A DNA stretch of 64,000 nt from Levilactobacillus zymae (GTDB lineage: Bacteria; Bacillota; Bacilli; Lactobacillales; Lactobacillaceae). This document shows, in pieces, positions 33,035 through 42,090 of the stretch; the first letter of the stretch is position 1, and each line of letters opens with the position of its first letter. A program made the translations under genes and the position numbers. The stretch covers positions 1,178,001 through 1,242,000 of the forward strand of contig NZ_JAVLAS010000001.1 in assembly GCF_032190635.1 (NCBI RefSeq). The letters are read 5' to 3'. The notes under the pieces are model-generated. The model saw only the letters and a program-made list of their open reading frames with translations, did no database searches and was not told where the DNA came from.

Positions 33035-35251
33035 TTATTTAGCGGAATCCGTGGTAGCGTCCTCGTCGGCGGCTAGGGTAATCTTACCGTTTTCGATCTT
33101 CGCCACGATGTTCTTCACGTCGGCGTGGTCGAGGTAGAAGTCCGCAATCCGGTCTTCAATCTCTTCTTGAATGACTCGCCGCAGTGGCCGCGCCCCCATG
33201 GCGGGGTTGTAGCCTTCCGTGACTAACTTTTCTTCGACCGGCTCCGTGACGTGGATGTGTAGACCTTGACCGGCCAGCATGGTGTTCACGTCATCGATCA
33301 TCAGGTCGACGATCTTCATCAAGTTTTCCTTAGTTAAGGAGTTGAATTCGATGATGTCGTCGAACCGGTTGAGAAATTCGGGCTTGAAGTAGTTGGTCAA
33401 ACTGCCCAAGACGGAGTGGGTCTTGCCCGCCGCCTCGGCACCGAATCCAACGCTAGCTTCAACGTCCCCGGTCCCAGCGTTACTGGTCATGATGATCAGC
33501 GTATCCTTGAAGGAAACCGTCCGACCTTGTGAGTCGGTTAGGCGCCCGTCGTCGAGAATCTGTAAGAACATATTCATGACGTCGGGGTGGGCCTTTTCGA
33601 TTTCATCCAAGAGGATTAACGTGTACGGGTGACGCCGAACTTGTTCGGTCAGTTGACCGGCTTCTTCGTACCCGACGTAGCCAGGAGGCGACCCGATCAG
33701 CTTAGAAATGGAATGGGGTTCCATGTATTCGGACATATCAAACCGAATCATGGCATCCTCCGAGCCGAAGAGTTCGTTGGCCAACTGCTTGGCCAATTCC
33801 GTCTTGCCGACCCCGGTCGGACCGACGAAGAGGAAGGACCCAATTGGCCGTCCCGTACCATTTAACCCAATCCGGTTCCGGCGAATAGCCCGGGCAACCT
33901 TATCGACGGCTTCGTTTTGACCAATGATGTGTTGTTCTAGGTCACTGGATAAACTCTGCAGTTGGTGTTGTTCCTTGGCTTGGAGTTCACCGACCGGAAT
34001 GTTGGTCTTTTCTTCGACGATCTGTTGCATGTCCTTTTCGGTGACTTCCGTAGAAGCCGTTTGGTCCGCGTTAGTGGCGGATTCCTTGGACTTGTTTAAT
34101 TTCGTGACTTGATCACGGTAGTAAGCGGCTTTTTCGTAGTCTTCCTGCTTCAAAGCGGCTTGCTTTTGCTTCTCCGCATTAGCGATCTTTTCGTCGATAG
34201 CGTGCGGATCGGCAACGTTGATGGTTAAGTTCTTCCGTGAACCGGATTCGTCGAGTAAGTCGATGGCCTTGTCCGGTAAGAACCGGTCTTGGATGTAACG
34301 GTCGGATAACCGGACCGCCGCATCGATGGCCGCGTCCGTGTAGTGAACGTGGTGGTAATCTTCGTACTTCTTTTGAATCCCCTTAAGAATCTTGACGGCT
34401 TCGTCCGGGCTCGGTTCGTTAACCGTGACCGGTTGGAACCGCCGTGCTAAGGCTTGGTCCTTTTCGATATCCCGGTATTCGTTCAACGTCGTGGCCCCGA
34501 TTAATTGGAAGTCGCCCCGTGCTAAGGCGGGTTTCAAGACGTTACCAGCATCCATCCCACCTTCGGCATTGCCGGCACCCATGATTTCGTGGATTTCGTC
34601 AATGAAGAGGATGATGTCGGGATTAGCTTGGACTTCCTTCATTAATTGCTGCATGCGTTGTTCGAATTGGCCCCGGATACCCGTTCCTTGGACCAGTGAA
34701 ACGACATCCAAACGGATAATCTGCTTGTTCATCAGCTTTTGTGGAACGTTACCTTCCACAATCCGTTCGGCTAACCCTTCGACGACCGCCGTCTTTCCGA
34801 CACCGGCTTCCCCGATGAGCACGGGGTTATTCTTAGTCCGCCGGTTCAGAATTTCGATGACTTGCGCCGTTTCCTTGTCCCGTCCGATCACGGGATCAAT
34901 CTTGCCGTCTTTAGCCAACTGGGTGAGGTTCAGACCATATTGGTTCAGGAGGCCGCCCTGACCGTTGCCTTGATTGCCCGCGGGTTGGGTTGGTCGTCCT
35001 TGACCAGCCGCTTGCCGGTAATCGCCGCTTTGGTTCGGGGTGCCGCCTTGCATGGCCCGGAAAATATCATCCAGGTTGCCAAAGCCGAATGGATCTTGTG
35101 CCATACGGCCACCTCCATTTCCAGAGTTGTTTTGCTGCTCCTTGAGTAGTTGATAGCAATTTTGGCATAGGTCAACTTGCTGCCGTTGTCCGTTCACACT
35201 CATATATAAATGAATGGTCGCTTCGTTACGGTGACAGTTTTGACATAGCAT
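33035..35251 (-). CDS. clpE: ATP-dependent Clp protease ATPase subunit ClpE
   Basis: ClpE is a Hsp100 unfoldase that feeds ClpP. The 738-residue protein has the ClpE-specific N-terminal zinc finger (Cys3, Cys6, Cys29, Cys32), then AAA module 1 ([17 protein letters not shown]), a UVR-type coiled coil ([19 protein letters not shown]) and AAA module 2 ([18 protein letters not shown]), plus a C-terminal D2-small domain. AAAGGAGACGACAAG before ATG 35251 makes this the start, not the longer in-frame reading from 35296. A CtsR operator sits over the start of transcription, so it belongs to the class III heat-shock regulon. Confidence 0.95.
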   Translation of the reverse strand: MLCQNCHRNEATIHLYMSVNGQRQQVDLCQNCYQLLKEQQNNSGNGGGRMAQDPFGFGNLDDIFRAMQGGTPNQSGDYRQAAGQGRPTQPAGNQGNGQGGLLNQYGLNLTQLAKDGKIDPVIGRDKETAQVIEILNRRTKNNPVLIGEAGVGKTAVVEGLAERIVEGNVPQKLMNKQIIRLDVVSLVQGTGIRGQFEQRMQQLMKEVQANPDIILFIDEIHEIMGAGNAEGGMDAGNVLKPALARGDFQLIGATTLNEYRDIEKDQALARRFQPVTVNEPSPDEAVKILKGIQKKYEDYHHVHYTDAAIDAAVRLSDRYIQDRFLPDKAIDLLDESGSRKNLTINVADPHAIDEKIANAEKQKQAALKQEDYEKAAYYRDQVTKLNKSKESATNADQTASTEVTEKDMQQIVEEKTNIPVGELQAKEQHQLQSLSSDLEQHIIGQNEAVDKVARAIRRNRIGLNGTGRPIGSFLFVGPTGVGKTELAKQLANELFGSEDAMIRFDMSEYMEPHSISKLIGSPPGYVGYEEAGQLTEQVRRHPYTLILLDEIEKAHPDVMNMFLQILDDGRLTDSQGRTVSFKDTLIIMTSNAGTGDVEASVGFGAEAAGKTHSVLGSLTNYFKPEFLNRFDDIIEFNSLTKENLMKIVDLMIDDVNTMLAGQGLHIHVTEPVEEKLVTEGYNPAMGARPLRRVIQEEIEDRIADFYLDHADVKNIVAKIENGKITLAADEDATTDSAK

Positions 35252-35314
35252 CTTGTCGTCTCCTTTCTGCCCTGGAGTAAGTGTGAGTAAACCCACACCG
35301 GTCAGTTGAAAGAG

Positions 35315-35368
35315 TTTGACCTTTCTTGACCATTGACCACATTATACCGCCTCACGCGGTGGGTGCAA
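35315..35368 (-). promoter_or_regulatory. clpE promoter with CtsR operator
   Basis: On the minus strand TTGCAC (35368-35363) - 16 bp - TATAAT (35346-35341) is the promoter. Directly downstream, on the plus strand, TTTGACC-TTT-CTTGACC (35315-35331) is a near-consensus CtsR heptad repeat, followed at once by a third half-site ATTGACC (35332-35338). Binding there would block transcription start until heat or other stress inactivates CtsR. Confidence 0.88.
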
Positions 35369-35427
35369 GTAATTTGTCTCACCACGCTCAACGGTTAAGG
35401 CAGCCATTTAATTTGAACGACTTCATT

Positions 35428-35454
35428 TTAGCACTCCCCTTAATAGAATGCTAA
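35428..35454. promoter_or_regulatory. CIRCE element (HrcA binding site)
   Basis: TTAGCACTC - 9 bases - GAATGCTAA differs from the CIRCE consensus at one base only. It lies in the divergent gap between clpE and the small gene at 35540, 30 bases upstream of the latter's -35 and about 60 bases upstream of the clpE -35, which is unusual since CIRCE normally overlaps the start region. Confidence 0.85.
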
Positions 35455-35484
35455 AACTCACGTCCGATTTGGAAAATTCTTTTT

Positions 35485-35513
35485 TTGACCTCAGCAAATT
35501 TTCAACGTAGAAT
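35485..35513 (+). promoter_or_regulatory. Promoter of the small gene at 35540
   Basis: TTGACC (35485) - 17 bp - TAGAAT (35508), just downstream of the CIRCE element and 27 bases before the start codon. Confidence 0.65.
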
Positions 35514-35539
35514 ATGGAAAGAAAAGGGGGCAGTTGCCG

Positions 35540-35737
35540 ATGGCACGAGACTTTACTGACTTAATGAACCAATTAAAGGATCAGAAAATTGACCAATTCG
35601 AAGTGGGACCGGACGAGTTTCAGGCGTTCCAAAAAGCGTACATGGCCTTCGATACGCGCAAGCGCGTGATTGGTCAGGCTCACAAGGATGGCAAGTTGAT
35701 TTACCGCTACGACCACGATACGGGGGACCAGGGCTAG
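35540..35737 (+). CDS. Small protein (65 residues) next to a CIRCE element, function unknown
   Basis: A short soluble, charged protein (begins MARDFTDLMNQLKDQKIDQFEV, continued by a helical FQAFQKAYMAFDTRKRVIG and a strand-like GKLIYRYDHD end). AAAGGGGG lies 10 bases before ATG 35540; a GTG-like start six bases earlier is less well placed. It has its own promoter and sits across from clpE with the CIRCE element upstream, so heat-shock control is possible. No family was recognised. Confidence 0.65.
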   Translation: MARDFTDLMNQLKDQKIDQFEVGPDEFQAFQKAYMAFDTRKRVIGQAHKDGKLIYRYDHDTGDQG

Positions 35738-36106
35738 CGGACTCCCATAGCGTGGGTGGTGAAGTGACTGAGACGATCTGAAAGCGCTGGGTATTCGAGA
35801 TTAGGGCTGCTTGGTCGAATAAATCCACCGGAAAAGCGGTCAGCATCGTCGTTTCTGGTGGAATCATGCTATAATTAGGACTAGAACAAGTTAATGGCTG
35901 ACAACCGGTTGACGGTGGAGTGGGCCGCGAGAGCACCTATGAGACTGACAATGAAAGCGGTTCAGGTATCACTTGTAATTTAAAGGCAAGATTGATATTC
36001 TAAGTAGGTAGACGTTGCGTCGAATGGTTGTTTGATCAATGCGCAAGATCAAAAGACGCTGCGTTCGCTAAATTATCAACCGAAGCTTAAAGGAGATCGA
36101 TCAATT
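35738..36106 (+). promoter_or_regulatory. ptsH promoter and long leader
   Basis: No assigned gene lies in these 369 bases. An extended -10 (TGC-TATAAT, 35867-35875) without a good -35 would start RNA near 35882 and give a leader of about 225 bases. Within it are a palindrome CAACCGGTTG (35902-35911), complementary segments further down, and a 29-codon open frame (35894-35983) without a ribosome site. Its role is unknown. Two sequences resemble half of a cre site (about 35779 and 35949), but neither matches the full consensus. Confidence 0.5.
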
Positions 36107-36373
36107 ATGGAAAAACGCGAATTTCATATTACGGCAGAAACGGGGATCCACGCCCGTCCCGCCACTTTATTGGTACAAGCAGCAAGTAAGTTCAACTCTG
36201 AAGTTAGCTTACAATACCAAGACAAGTCCGTTAACTTAAAGTCCATCATGGGCGTTATGTCTTTGGGTGTTGGTCAAAACGCCGACATTACGATTACGAC
36301 GGACGGTGACGACGAAGCCGATGCCATGACTGCCGTTGCTGAAACGCTGAAAAAAGAGGGCTTGTCTGACTAA
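36107..36373 (+). CDS. ptsH: Phosphocarrier protein HPr
   Basis: HPr carries phosphate from enzyme I to the sugar-specific EIIA domains and is the signalling hub for carbon catabolite control. The 88-residue protein, exactly the family size, has the phosphorylated His15 (TGIHARPAT) and the regulatory Ser46 in [10 protein letters not shown], the HPr kinase target. AAAGGAG about 10 bases before ATG 36107 defines the start and excludes an upstream in-frame ATG at 36032. The stop overlaps the ptsI start (TAATG), giving coupled translation. Confidence 0.97.
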   Translation: MEKREFHITAETGIHARPATLLVQAASKFNSEVSLQYQDKSVNLKSIMGVMSLGVGQNADITITTDGDDEADAMTAVAETLKKEGLSD

Positions 36374-38103
36374 TGAGAGCGATGCTCAAGGGAATTGCCG
36401 CGAGTGACGGAATTGTGTGTGGTCAGGTTTATCGCTTGGTCGACCCACAGTTAACCGTCCAACAGCGGGCAATCACTAATCTGGATTACGAATTAAATCG
36501 ATTCCATCGGGCCCTTGAAGCAGCCGTCTCCGATGTTGAGACAATTAAAACTCGTGCGACTAAAAACCTGGGTGCTGATAGTGCCCAGGTTTTTAGTACG
36601 CACATTGATTTGCTCCAGGACCCGGAATTGATCACGGCGGTCGAACAACGGATTCGGCAACAGCGGATTAACGCCGAAGCAGCTTTGACCGCGGTGGTTC
36701 GGGTACGTGAAGCGGCATTTAAGGGCCTCACGGATAATCCGTATATACAAGAACGACTGACGGATTTACGCGCCGTGACGAAGCGGGTGACCGCCCACCT
36801 CTTACAGGTCAGTCTACCGGATTTAGCGTTAATCAATCAGCCGGTCATCGTGGTCACCCACGATTTGATTCCCCGGAATGCGGTTGCGATTAACCCGCAC
36901 AATATCTTAGGGTTCGTGACCGATTTGGGTGGCCGGACGTCGCATTCGTCGATTTTGGCGCGTTCAATGGCCATTCCCGCGGTGGTGGGAACCCAGCACG
37001 CCACGGAGCGGTTGGCTAACGGCGATATGGTCATTTTGAATGGCACCCGGGGGCAAGTCGTGGTTGCCCCTGACGCTGACGAATTAGCAACGGCCCAAGC
37101 GGCGATGCATGAACGAGCGGCTAACTTGAAGCATTTGAGTCAATCGCAGCATCACGGCACGGTTAGTAAGGACGGGGTCGGGGTGACGGTGGCCGCCAAT
37201 ATTGGGACGGTCAACGACTTACCCGGCGTCTTGCAGCACGATGCCGAAGCCGTGGGGCTGATGCGGACGGAGTTTCTCTATATGGACGCCAACCGGCTGC
37301 CGAGTGAGGACCAACAGTTTGCCACCTACCAGCGGGTCTTAGCGGCCATGGCGCCGCGACCGGTGGTGATTCGAACCCTAGATGTCGGTGGTGATAAGCC
37401 GTTACCGTATCTTCAATCTAAACCGGAGACCAACCCCTTCATGGGGACCCGAGCCATTCGCCAGAGCCTAACGCATCAGCAAATCTTCCGAAGTCAATTG
37501 CGAGCGTTACTGCGGGCCTCGGCCTTCGGCAAACTGCGGATCATGTTTCCCATGATTACCACGCTTGATGAATTTCGGCAGGCCAAGGCGATCTATGACG
37601 ACGAACGATCGAAGCTAACGGTGGCGCAGGTCCCGCTGGGAGAGATTAAGATTGGCATGATGGTTGAGGTTCCCGCGGCGGCCCTATTAGCCGATCGTTT
37701 TGCCCAGGAAGTAGACTTCATGAGCATTGGGACCAACGATTTGATTGGCTACACCATGGCGGCCGACCGAACTAATCAGGACGTGGCCTACCTTTACCAA
37801 CCGTACCATCCCGCAATCTTACGGTTGGTTAACCGGGTGATTGCGGCGGCGTACGGTGCGGGAATTCCGGTGGCCATGTGTGGCGAGATGGCCGGCGATC
37901 CGATCGCCGTACCGTTACTCTTGGGGATGGGGCTGGACGAGTTCTCGATGAGTGCGGGGGCCATTGCCAAGACTCGGCGGCTCATTGGGCAATTAAGCGC
38001 TCACGACCTGCAGGGATTGGTGGAAACGACGCTGAACCAGGCCAGCACCAGCCAAGAGGTCATTACGATGGTTCAAGCGGCGGTGCCGGGACTCTTAACT
38101 TAA
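36373..38103 (+). CDS. ptsI: Phosphoenolpyruvate-protein phosphotransferase (enzyme I)
   Basis: Enzyme I takes phosphate from PEP and passes it to HPr. The 576-residue protein shows the phospho-histidine motif GGRTSHSSILARSMAIPAVVG (about residue 189, His in TSH), the PEP-binding MRTEFLYMD and GTRAIR segments, and the C-terminal signature DFMSIGTNDLIGYTMAADR with MCGEMAGDP. Length is normal. It starts inside the ptsH stop codon and ends at a strong terminator, so ptsHI is a two-gene operon as in most Firmicutes. Confidence 0.97.
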   Translation: MRAMLKGIAASDGIVCGQVYRLVDPQLTVQQRAITNLDYELNRFHRALEAAVSDVETIKTRATKNLGADSAQVFSTHIDLLQDPELITAVEQRIRQQRINAEAALTAVVRVREAAFKGLTDNPYIQERLTDLRAVTKRVTAHLLQVSLPDLALINQPVIVVTHDLIPRNAVAINPHNILGFVTDLGGRTSHSSILARSMAIPAVVGTQHATERLANGDMVILNGTRGQVVVAPDADELATAQAAMHERAANLKHLSQSQHHGTVSKDGVGVTVAANIGTVNDLPGVLQHDAEAVGLMRTEFLYMDANRLPSEDQQFATYQRVLAAMAPRPVVIRTLDVGGDKPLPYLQSKPETNPFMGTRAIRQSLTHQQIFRSQLRALLRASAFGKLRIMFPMITTLDEFRQAKAIYDDERSKLTVAQVPLGEIKIGMMVEVPAAALLADRFAQEVDFMSIGTNDLIGYTMAADRTNQDVAYLYQPYHPAILRLVNRVIAAAYGAGIPVAMCGEMAGDPIAVPLLLGMGLDEFSMSAGAIAKTRRLIGQLSAHDLQGLVETTLNQASTSQEVITMVQAAVPGLLT

Positions 38104-38192
38104 GCCGATCGGTTAGACAAGCGCGGCGCCGGCGGCCCTTGGGGCACGTTGCGGCACCGTTCATGCGGCGGTACCTAAGAATAAATGGTTAA

Positions 38193-38240
38193 AGCAGCAA
38201 GGCAATTCTCGATAAATTGAGAATTACCTTGCTGTTTTTT
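38193..38240 (+). terminator. Terminator of ptsHI
   Basis: AGCAAGG and AATTCTC pair with GAGAATT and CCTTGCT (one mismatch between), followed by TTTTTT. Confidence 0.9.
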
Positions 38241-38293
38241 GCATCCGGGTGGGGGCTTACCCCCGTTTATTTGGGTCGGATACTGGTTGTGGT

Positions 38294-38333
38294 TTGCAAT
38301 CATCTAGGCAAACCCATATAATTGTGATGATTG
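38294..38333 (+). promoter_or_regulatory. Promoter of the glycolipid operon with flanking inverted repeat
   Basis: TTGCAA (38294) - 17 bp - TATAAT (38317) is a good promoter. CAATCATC (38297-38304) and GATGATTG (38326-38333) form a perfect 8-bp inverted repeat that covers the -35 edge and the start site, a layout expected for a repressor operator. No regulator gene is adjacent. Confidence 0.7.
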
Positions 38334-38388
38334 TATAACACATGGCGCCAAAAACTTTGAACATAGCCAGATACAAGGGGGATTGGCA

Positions 38389-39567
38389 ATGAATATCGGC
38401 ATATTTACGGATACCTATTTCCCTCAAGTAAGCGGGGTTGCAACGTCCATCAAGACGCTGCGGGACCAGTTGGAAAAGCAGGGGCATCAGGTGTATATCT
38501 TTACGACCACCGACCCGCACGTGGAGCGGAATGTCTATGAACGCAACGTTTTTCGTTTTTCAAGCATTCCCTTCGTATCGTTTACGGACCGGCGGATTGC
38601 CGTACGGGGACTCTTTCAAGCCTACCAAATCGCAAAGGAATTAAATCTTGATATCGTCCACACTCAGACGGAATTTTCGATGGGGTGGATCGGTAAGTTT
38701 GTCGCCCGGAACTTAGAGATTCCGTGTCTACACACTTACCACACCATGTATGAGGACTATTTACATTACGTGGCGAACGGCAAAATTTTAAAACCCGTCC
38801 ACGTTAAACAAGGGACGCTGGCTTTTTGTTACCATTTAACCGGCGTGGTGGCACCCAGTGATCGGGTACTGACCACGCTGAGTGACTATGGCGTTAAGGC
38901 GCCGATTCGGGTGATTCCTACGGGGGTCAACCTGCACCAATATGAACAACCGGATACTGCGGATCTGCGGCGAAAGTTAGGCTTTGCGCCCGATACGCCG
39001 GTCATCTTATCCTTAAGTCGGTTGGCTTACGAGAAGAACATCACCGCTAGTATTGCGGCCATGCCTAAGATCTTGGCCCAGGTGCCCAACGCGCAACTCC
39101 TGATTGTCGGGGATGGGCCGGCACGTGAAGACTTGGAACAACAGGTTAAAGACGCTCAGTTGACGGACCACGTGTCCTTCACCGGGGAGGTTAACAACGA
39201 CGATGTCTTTCGGTACTACCACATGGCCAACGTCTTCTTATCGTCGTCGGATTCTGAGTCTCAGGGACTAACCTACATTGAAGCCATGGCGGCCGGAACC
39301 AAGATCGTGGTCATGACCAGTCCGTATACCGACGAACTGTTGTCGAGTCGGGCCCTGGGAGTGACCTTTAAGGATCCGGACGATATGATCAAAAATGTGA
39401 TCGATTACCTGTTACACGGGGATGATGAACAGGATCCTGACCTGCTGGCCCGCAAGCTGTCCGAGATTTCTGCGGATACGTTTGGCCAACGCATCATTAA
39501 TTTTTACCGGGATGCGCAGGTCAGTTACGAACAAGCGCACGAAGACACCCCGGATTTCAGTAATTAG
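38389..39567 (+). CDS. GT4 glycosyltransferase, probable 1,2-diacylglycerol 3-alpha-glucosyltransferase
   Basis: The 392-residue enzyme begins NIGIFTDTYFPQVSGVATSIKTL, the hallmark of alpha-monoglucosyl-diacylglycerol synthases (LafA/BgsB type), and has the GT4 E-x7-E region ESQGLTYIEAMAAGTK and the HTYHTMYEDYLHY block. It would put the first glucose on diacylglycerol at the inner membrane face, forming the glycolipid anchor of lipoteichoic acid. AAGGGGGA about 8 bases before ATG 38389 fits better than TTG 38383. A second GT4 gene and a flippase-like gene follow in the same operon. Substrate is inferred from homology and context. Confidence 0.87.
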   Translation: MNIGIFTDTYFPQVSGVATSIKTLRDQLEKQGHQVYIFTTTDPHVERNVYERNVFRFSSIPFVSFTDRRIAVRGLFQAYQIAKELNLDIVHTQTEFSMGWIGKFVARNLEIPCLHTYHTMYEDYLHYVANGKILKPVHVKQGTLAFCYHLTGVVAPSDRVLTTLSDYGVKAPIRVIPTGVNLHQYEQPDTADLRRKLGFAPDTPVILSLSRLAYEKNITASIAAMPKILAQVPNAQLLIVGDGPAREDLEQQVKDAQLTDHVSFTGEVNNDDVFRYYHMANVFLSSSDSESQGLTYIEAMAAGTKIVVMTSPYTDELLSSRALGVTFKDPDDMIKNVIDYLLHGDDEQDPDLLARKLSEISADTFGQRIINFYRDAQVSYEQAHEDTPDFSN

Positions 39568-39579
39568 AGGAGTACTTGA

Positions 39580-40602
39580 ATGTTAAAAATCAACATGTTT
39601 TCCGCCGCGGATTCGGTGAAGGGTCAGGGGGTCGGCAGCGCGTATAACGAGCTCATGAACCTGCTTAAAACCCGATTATCACAGGAGTTTACGGTGACCG
39701 TTAACCAGTATGGACGGGCGGATTTGACGCACTACCATACGATTAACTTTTCCTATTACTTATCGACGTTTTTGCCCGGACGGGGTCGCAAGATTGGCTA
39801 CGTCCATTTTTTGCCAGAAACGCTAGAGGGCAGTCTCAAGATTCCCCAACCTTTTCGGGGGATTTTTTATAAATATGTGATTGCCTTTTACCGGCGAATG
39901 GACCATATTGTGGTGGTCAATCCCACGTTTATTCCTAAGTTAGTGGCCTATGGGATTCCAGAGAATCGAATTACTTATATCCCCAACTTTGTGAGTCGCC
40001 AGGAATTTTATCCGGTTGATGCGGCGCAAAAACAGGCGTTGCGCCAACAATACGACTATCCCGCCACTAAGTTTACGGTGTTAGGCATTGGGCAAATCCA
40101 GGAACGTAAAGGGCTCTTTGACTTTATCAAGTTGGCCGAACATCACCCGGAGATTCAGTTCATCTGGGCGGGCGGTTTTTCGTTTGGTCGGATTACCGAT
40201 GGCTATGCGGAACTCAAACGGGTGGTGGATAATCCCCCGGCTAATTTGAGTTTTCCGGGGATCGTTGATCGGGATAAATTGGTAGACTATTATAATTTAG
40301 CCGATTTATTCTTGCTACCGTCCTTTAACGAACTCTTTCCGATGTCGGTCTTGGAGGCCTTCAGTACGGGGACGCCGGTGTTGCTCCGCGAGTTGGATTT
40401 GTATCAAGCCATCATCGCCGGCGATTACCAACCCGCTAAGGACTATGCGGAGATGGATCAGTTATTAACCAGCTTACCCCATGATGCGGCAGCCCTAGAA
40501 CACTGGCACCAGCGCAGTTTGGCGGCGGCTGACCATTATTCGGAGGAGCACCTCACTCAGATTTGGCGGGACTTCTACCAGCAACAAGCAAAAGAGGGGT
40601 AG
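39580..40602 (+). CDS. GT4 glycosyltransferase, probable diglycosyldiacylglycerol synthase
   Basis: The 340-residue enzyme resembles LafB/BgsA: MLKINMFSAADSVKGQGVGSAYNEL, IGYVHFLPETLEGSL, the donor-site VLGIGQIQERKGLFDFIKLA, and FNELFPMSVLEAFSTGTPVLLRE with the retaining GT4 glutamates. It would add the second sugar to monoglucosyl-diacylglycerol. It begins 12 bases after the previous GT4 gene, with GAGGAG in the gap, and ends 4 bases before the next gene, so all three are one operon. The sugar (glucose or galactose) is not decidable from sequence alone. Confidence 0.87.
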   Translation: MLKINMFSAADSVKGQGVGSAYNELMNLLKTRLSQEFTVTVNQYGRADLTHYHTINFSYYLSTFLPGRGRKIGYVHFLPETLEGSLKIPQPFRGIFYKYVIAFYRRMDHIVVVNPTFIPKLVAYGIPENRITYIPNFVSRQEFYPVDAAQKQALRQQYDYPATKFTVLGIGQIQERKGLFDFIKLAEHHPEIQFIWAGGFSFGRITDGYAELKRVVDNPPANLSFPGIVDRDKLVDYYNLADLFLLPSFNELFPMSVLEAFSTGTPVLLRELDLYQAIIAGDYQPAKDYAEMDQLLTSLPHDAAALEHWHQRSLAAADHYSEEHLTQIWRDFYQQQAKEG

Positions 40603-40606
40603 TGCG

Positions 40607-41641
40607 ATGACACGACGAAATAAATGGGTTTTGACGTTGATGCTGCTCCTCGGGATTGTCATCTTTGCGTATTCGTTACGGGACATTAAGTTCCCCGTGT
40701 TGATTAACGATTTTGTGCATATTAATTTTTGGTGGTTTGGCGTGGCCGTTGTGTGCATGTTGCTGTATCTGGGGCTGGAGGCCGTGATCGTTAAGGTCTT
40801 CATCTCCGACAGAATCGAGGGCTTTTCGTTCAAAGACGCCCTGCGGATTCCGGCGGTGGAACAGCTCTTCAACGGGATTACCCCGTTTTCGTCCGGCGGG
40901 CAGCCGGCACAACTGATCGCGCTGATGCAAACGGGAGTTGATGCGGGGAAGGCCAGCTCCATTTTATTGATGAAGTTCGTGGTCTTTCAATCGATGATCG
41001 TGATCAATTTCTTGATTGCGTTGGTGATTGGCTTCCACTACATCCAGGATAAGCTGCATGCGTTAGCCTGGTTGGTGGTGTTTGGCTTCACCATTCACCT
41101 GGCCGTCATCATTGGGCTGTTGATGGTGATGTTCTGGCACGCCTTCACCAAGCGAGCCGTGGCGGTGGTTCTCTACCCGATGCACTGGTTCATGAAGCCG
41201 GCCCGTTATGAGCGGATGGCGGCTAACATTGATAGTAAAATCGATTCGTTTTATGCCGAGAGTGTGCGGATTAGTGGGAAGGGCAAGCTGATGCTACGGG
41301 TCTTCGTGATCACGTTTTTTCAGCTGTTGTTCTACTACTTGATTCCGTACTTTATCATGCTGGCCTTAGGTTACACCACGGCCAATATCGTGATGGTCAC
41401 CAGTATGCACGTCCTGATTGTGATGGTGATCTCCCTATTCCCCATTCCGGGGGGCTCTGGGGGGGCCGAGTACAGTTTTGAGATGATTTTTAAAAGCTAC
41501 ATTGCGTCGAACAGTAAGCTGGTCTTGGCCATGATCTTGTGGCGGTTATTGACTTACTACTTCGGAATGTTGACCGGTCTGGTGGCGATGGTGATTAAAC
41601 CGGACAAGGTTGTTGAGGAAAGTGGCCCCACAAATCTGTGA
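40607..41641 (+). CDS. Flippase-like lysylphosphatidylglycerol synthase TM-region protein
   Basis: The 344-residue protein has about eight membrane helices and matches the LPG_synthase_TM/UPF0104 family: ALRIPAVEQLFNGITPFSSGGQPAQLIALMQTGV, KFVVFQSMIVINFLIALVIG, and the closing SLFPIPGGSGGAEYSFEMIF. In MprF this module flips charged lipids; stand-alone members are thought to move lipids across the membrane. Its place directly after two glycolipid synthases suggests glycolipid translocation; this is inference. AGAGGGGTAG supplies the ribosome site. It is the third gene of the operon. Confidence 0.83.
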   Translation: MTRRNKWVLTLMLLLGIVIFAYSLRDIKFPVLINDFVHINFWWFGVAVVCMLLYLGLEAVIVKVFISDRIEGFSFKDALRIPAVEQLFNGITPFSSGGQPAQLIALMQTGVDAGKASSILLMKFVVFQSMIVINFLIALVIGFHYIQDKLHALAWLVVFGFTIHLAVIIGLLMVMFWHAFTKRAVAVVLYPMHWFMKPARYERMAANIDSKIDSFYAESVRISGKGKLMLRVFVITFFQLLFYYLIPYFIMLALGYTTANIVMVTSMHVLIVMVISLFPIPGGSGGAEYSFEMIFKSYIASNSKLVLAMILWRLLTYYFGMLTGLVAMVIKPDKVVEESGPTNL

Positions 41642-41716
41642 GTTTTTTGGATTAAGGCGTGTCATCTGCCCCTAAGTTTGGTAAAATCATAGTGAAGCTC
41701 AGAAAGGGGACCAATC

Positions 41717-41953
41717 ATGGAAGAATCTCAACTGATTGGCATCATCAATCGCTTAAAGGCGATGCAAGAGGATGCCACCGACGAGCCACAACCCCGTCGA
41801 TTCGAAAAGGAAGGCGTTGAACAAGCCACAGTGGTTTACAACGCGGCGAACAAGACTTATACGTTAACCGAACACAATCCGGAAACGACCTTCGAGTTTG
41901 ATAACATTGATTTAGTGGCTATCGAATTATTTGATTTATTGACGGATAACTAA
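41717..41953 (+). CDS. YkuJ-like DUF1797 protein
   Basis: This 78-residue protein matches the YkuJ/DUF1797 family of small Firmicute proteins: LIGIINRLKAMQ at the start and the closing FEFDNIDLVAIELFDLL block. The structure is a small alpha/beta fold; function is unknown. AAAGGGGA precedes the ATG. An extended -10 (TGG-TAAAAT, 41679-41687) gives it its own promoter. It has a terminator, so it is monocistronic. Confidence 0.85.
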   Translation: MEESQLIGIINRLKAMQEDATDEPQPRRFEKEGVEQATVVYNAANKTYTLTEHNPETTFEFDNIDLVAIELFDLLTDN

Positions 41954-41985
41954 CAAAACTATGGGTGCCATAGTTTTGTTTTTTT
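41954..41985 (+). terminator. Terminator of the ykuJ-like gene
   Basis: CAAAACTATGG and CCATAGTTTTG form a perfect stem with a 3-base loop, followed by TTTTTTT. Confidence 0.93.
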
Positions 41986-42028
41986 ATAGGCTGAAAAGTT
42001 GAATTTTTCCAAAGGTTGCCCGTTAGAA

Positions 42029-42056
42029 TTGATTACCCAGCGCTATCCGTTATACT
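42029..42056 (+). promoter_or_regulatory. Promoter of ltaS
   Basis: TTGATT (42029) - 16 bp - TATACT (42051), 35 bases before the start codon. Confidence 0.65.
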
Positions 42057-42090
42057 GGAGTAATGTTAATTATTTTGTGGAGGCAGTCTC

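Noticed and set aside
35779..35962. Catabolite-responsive (cre) sites before ptsH
   Set aside because: TGAAAGCG half-sites occur at two places, but the second half does not match the cre consensus in either.
36032..36106. Longer HPr protein starting at 36032
   Set aside because: HPr is 88 residues from ATG 36107, which has the only ribosome site; the extra 25 codons are leader.
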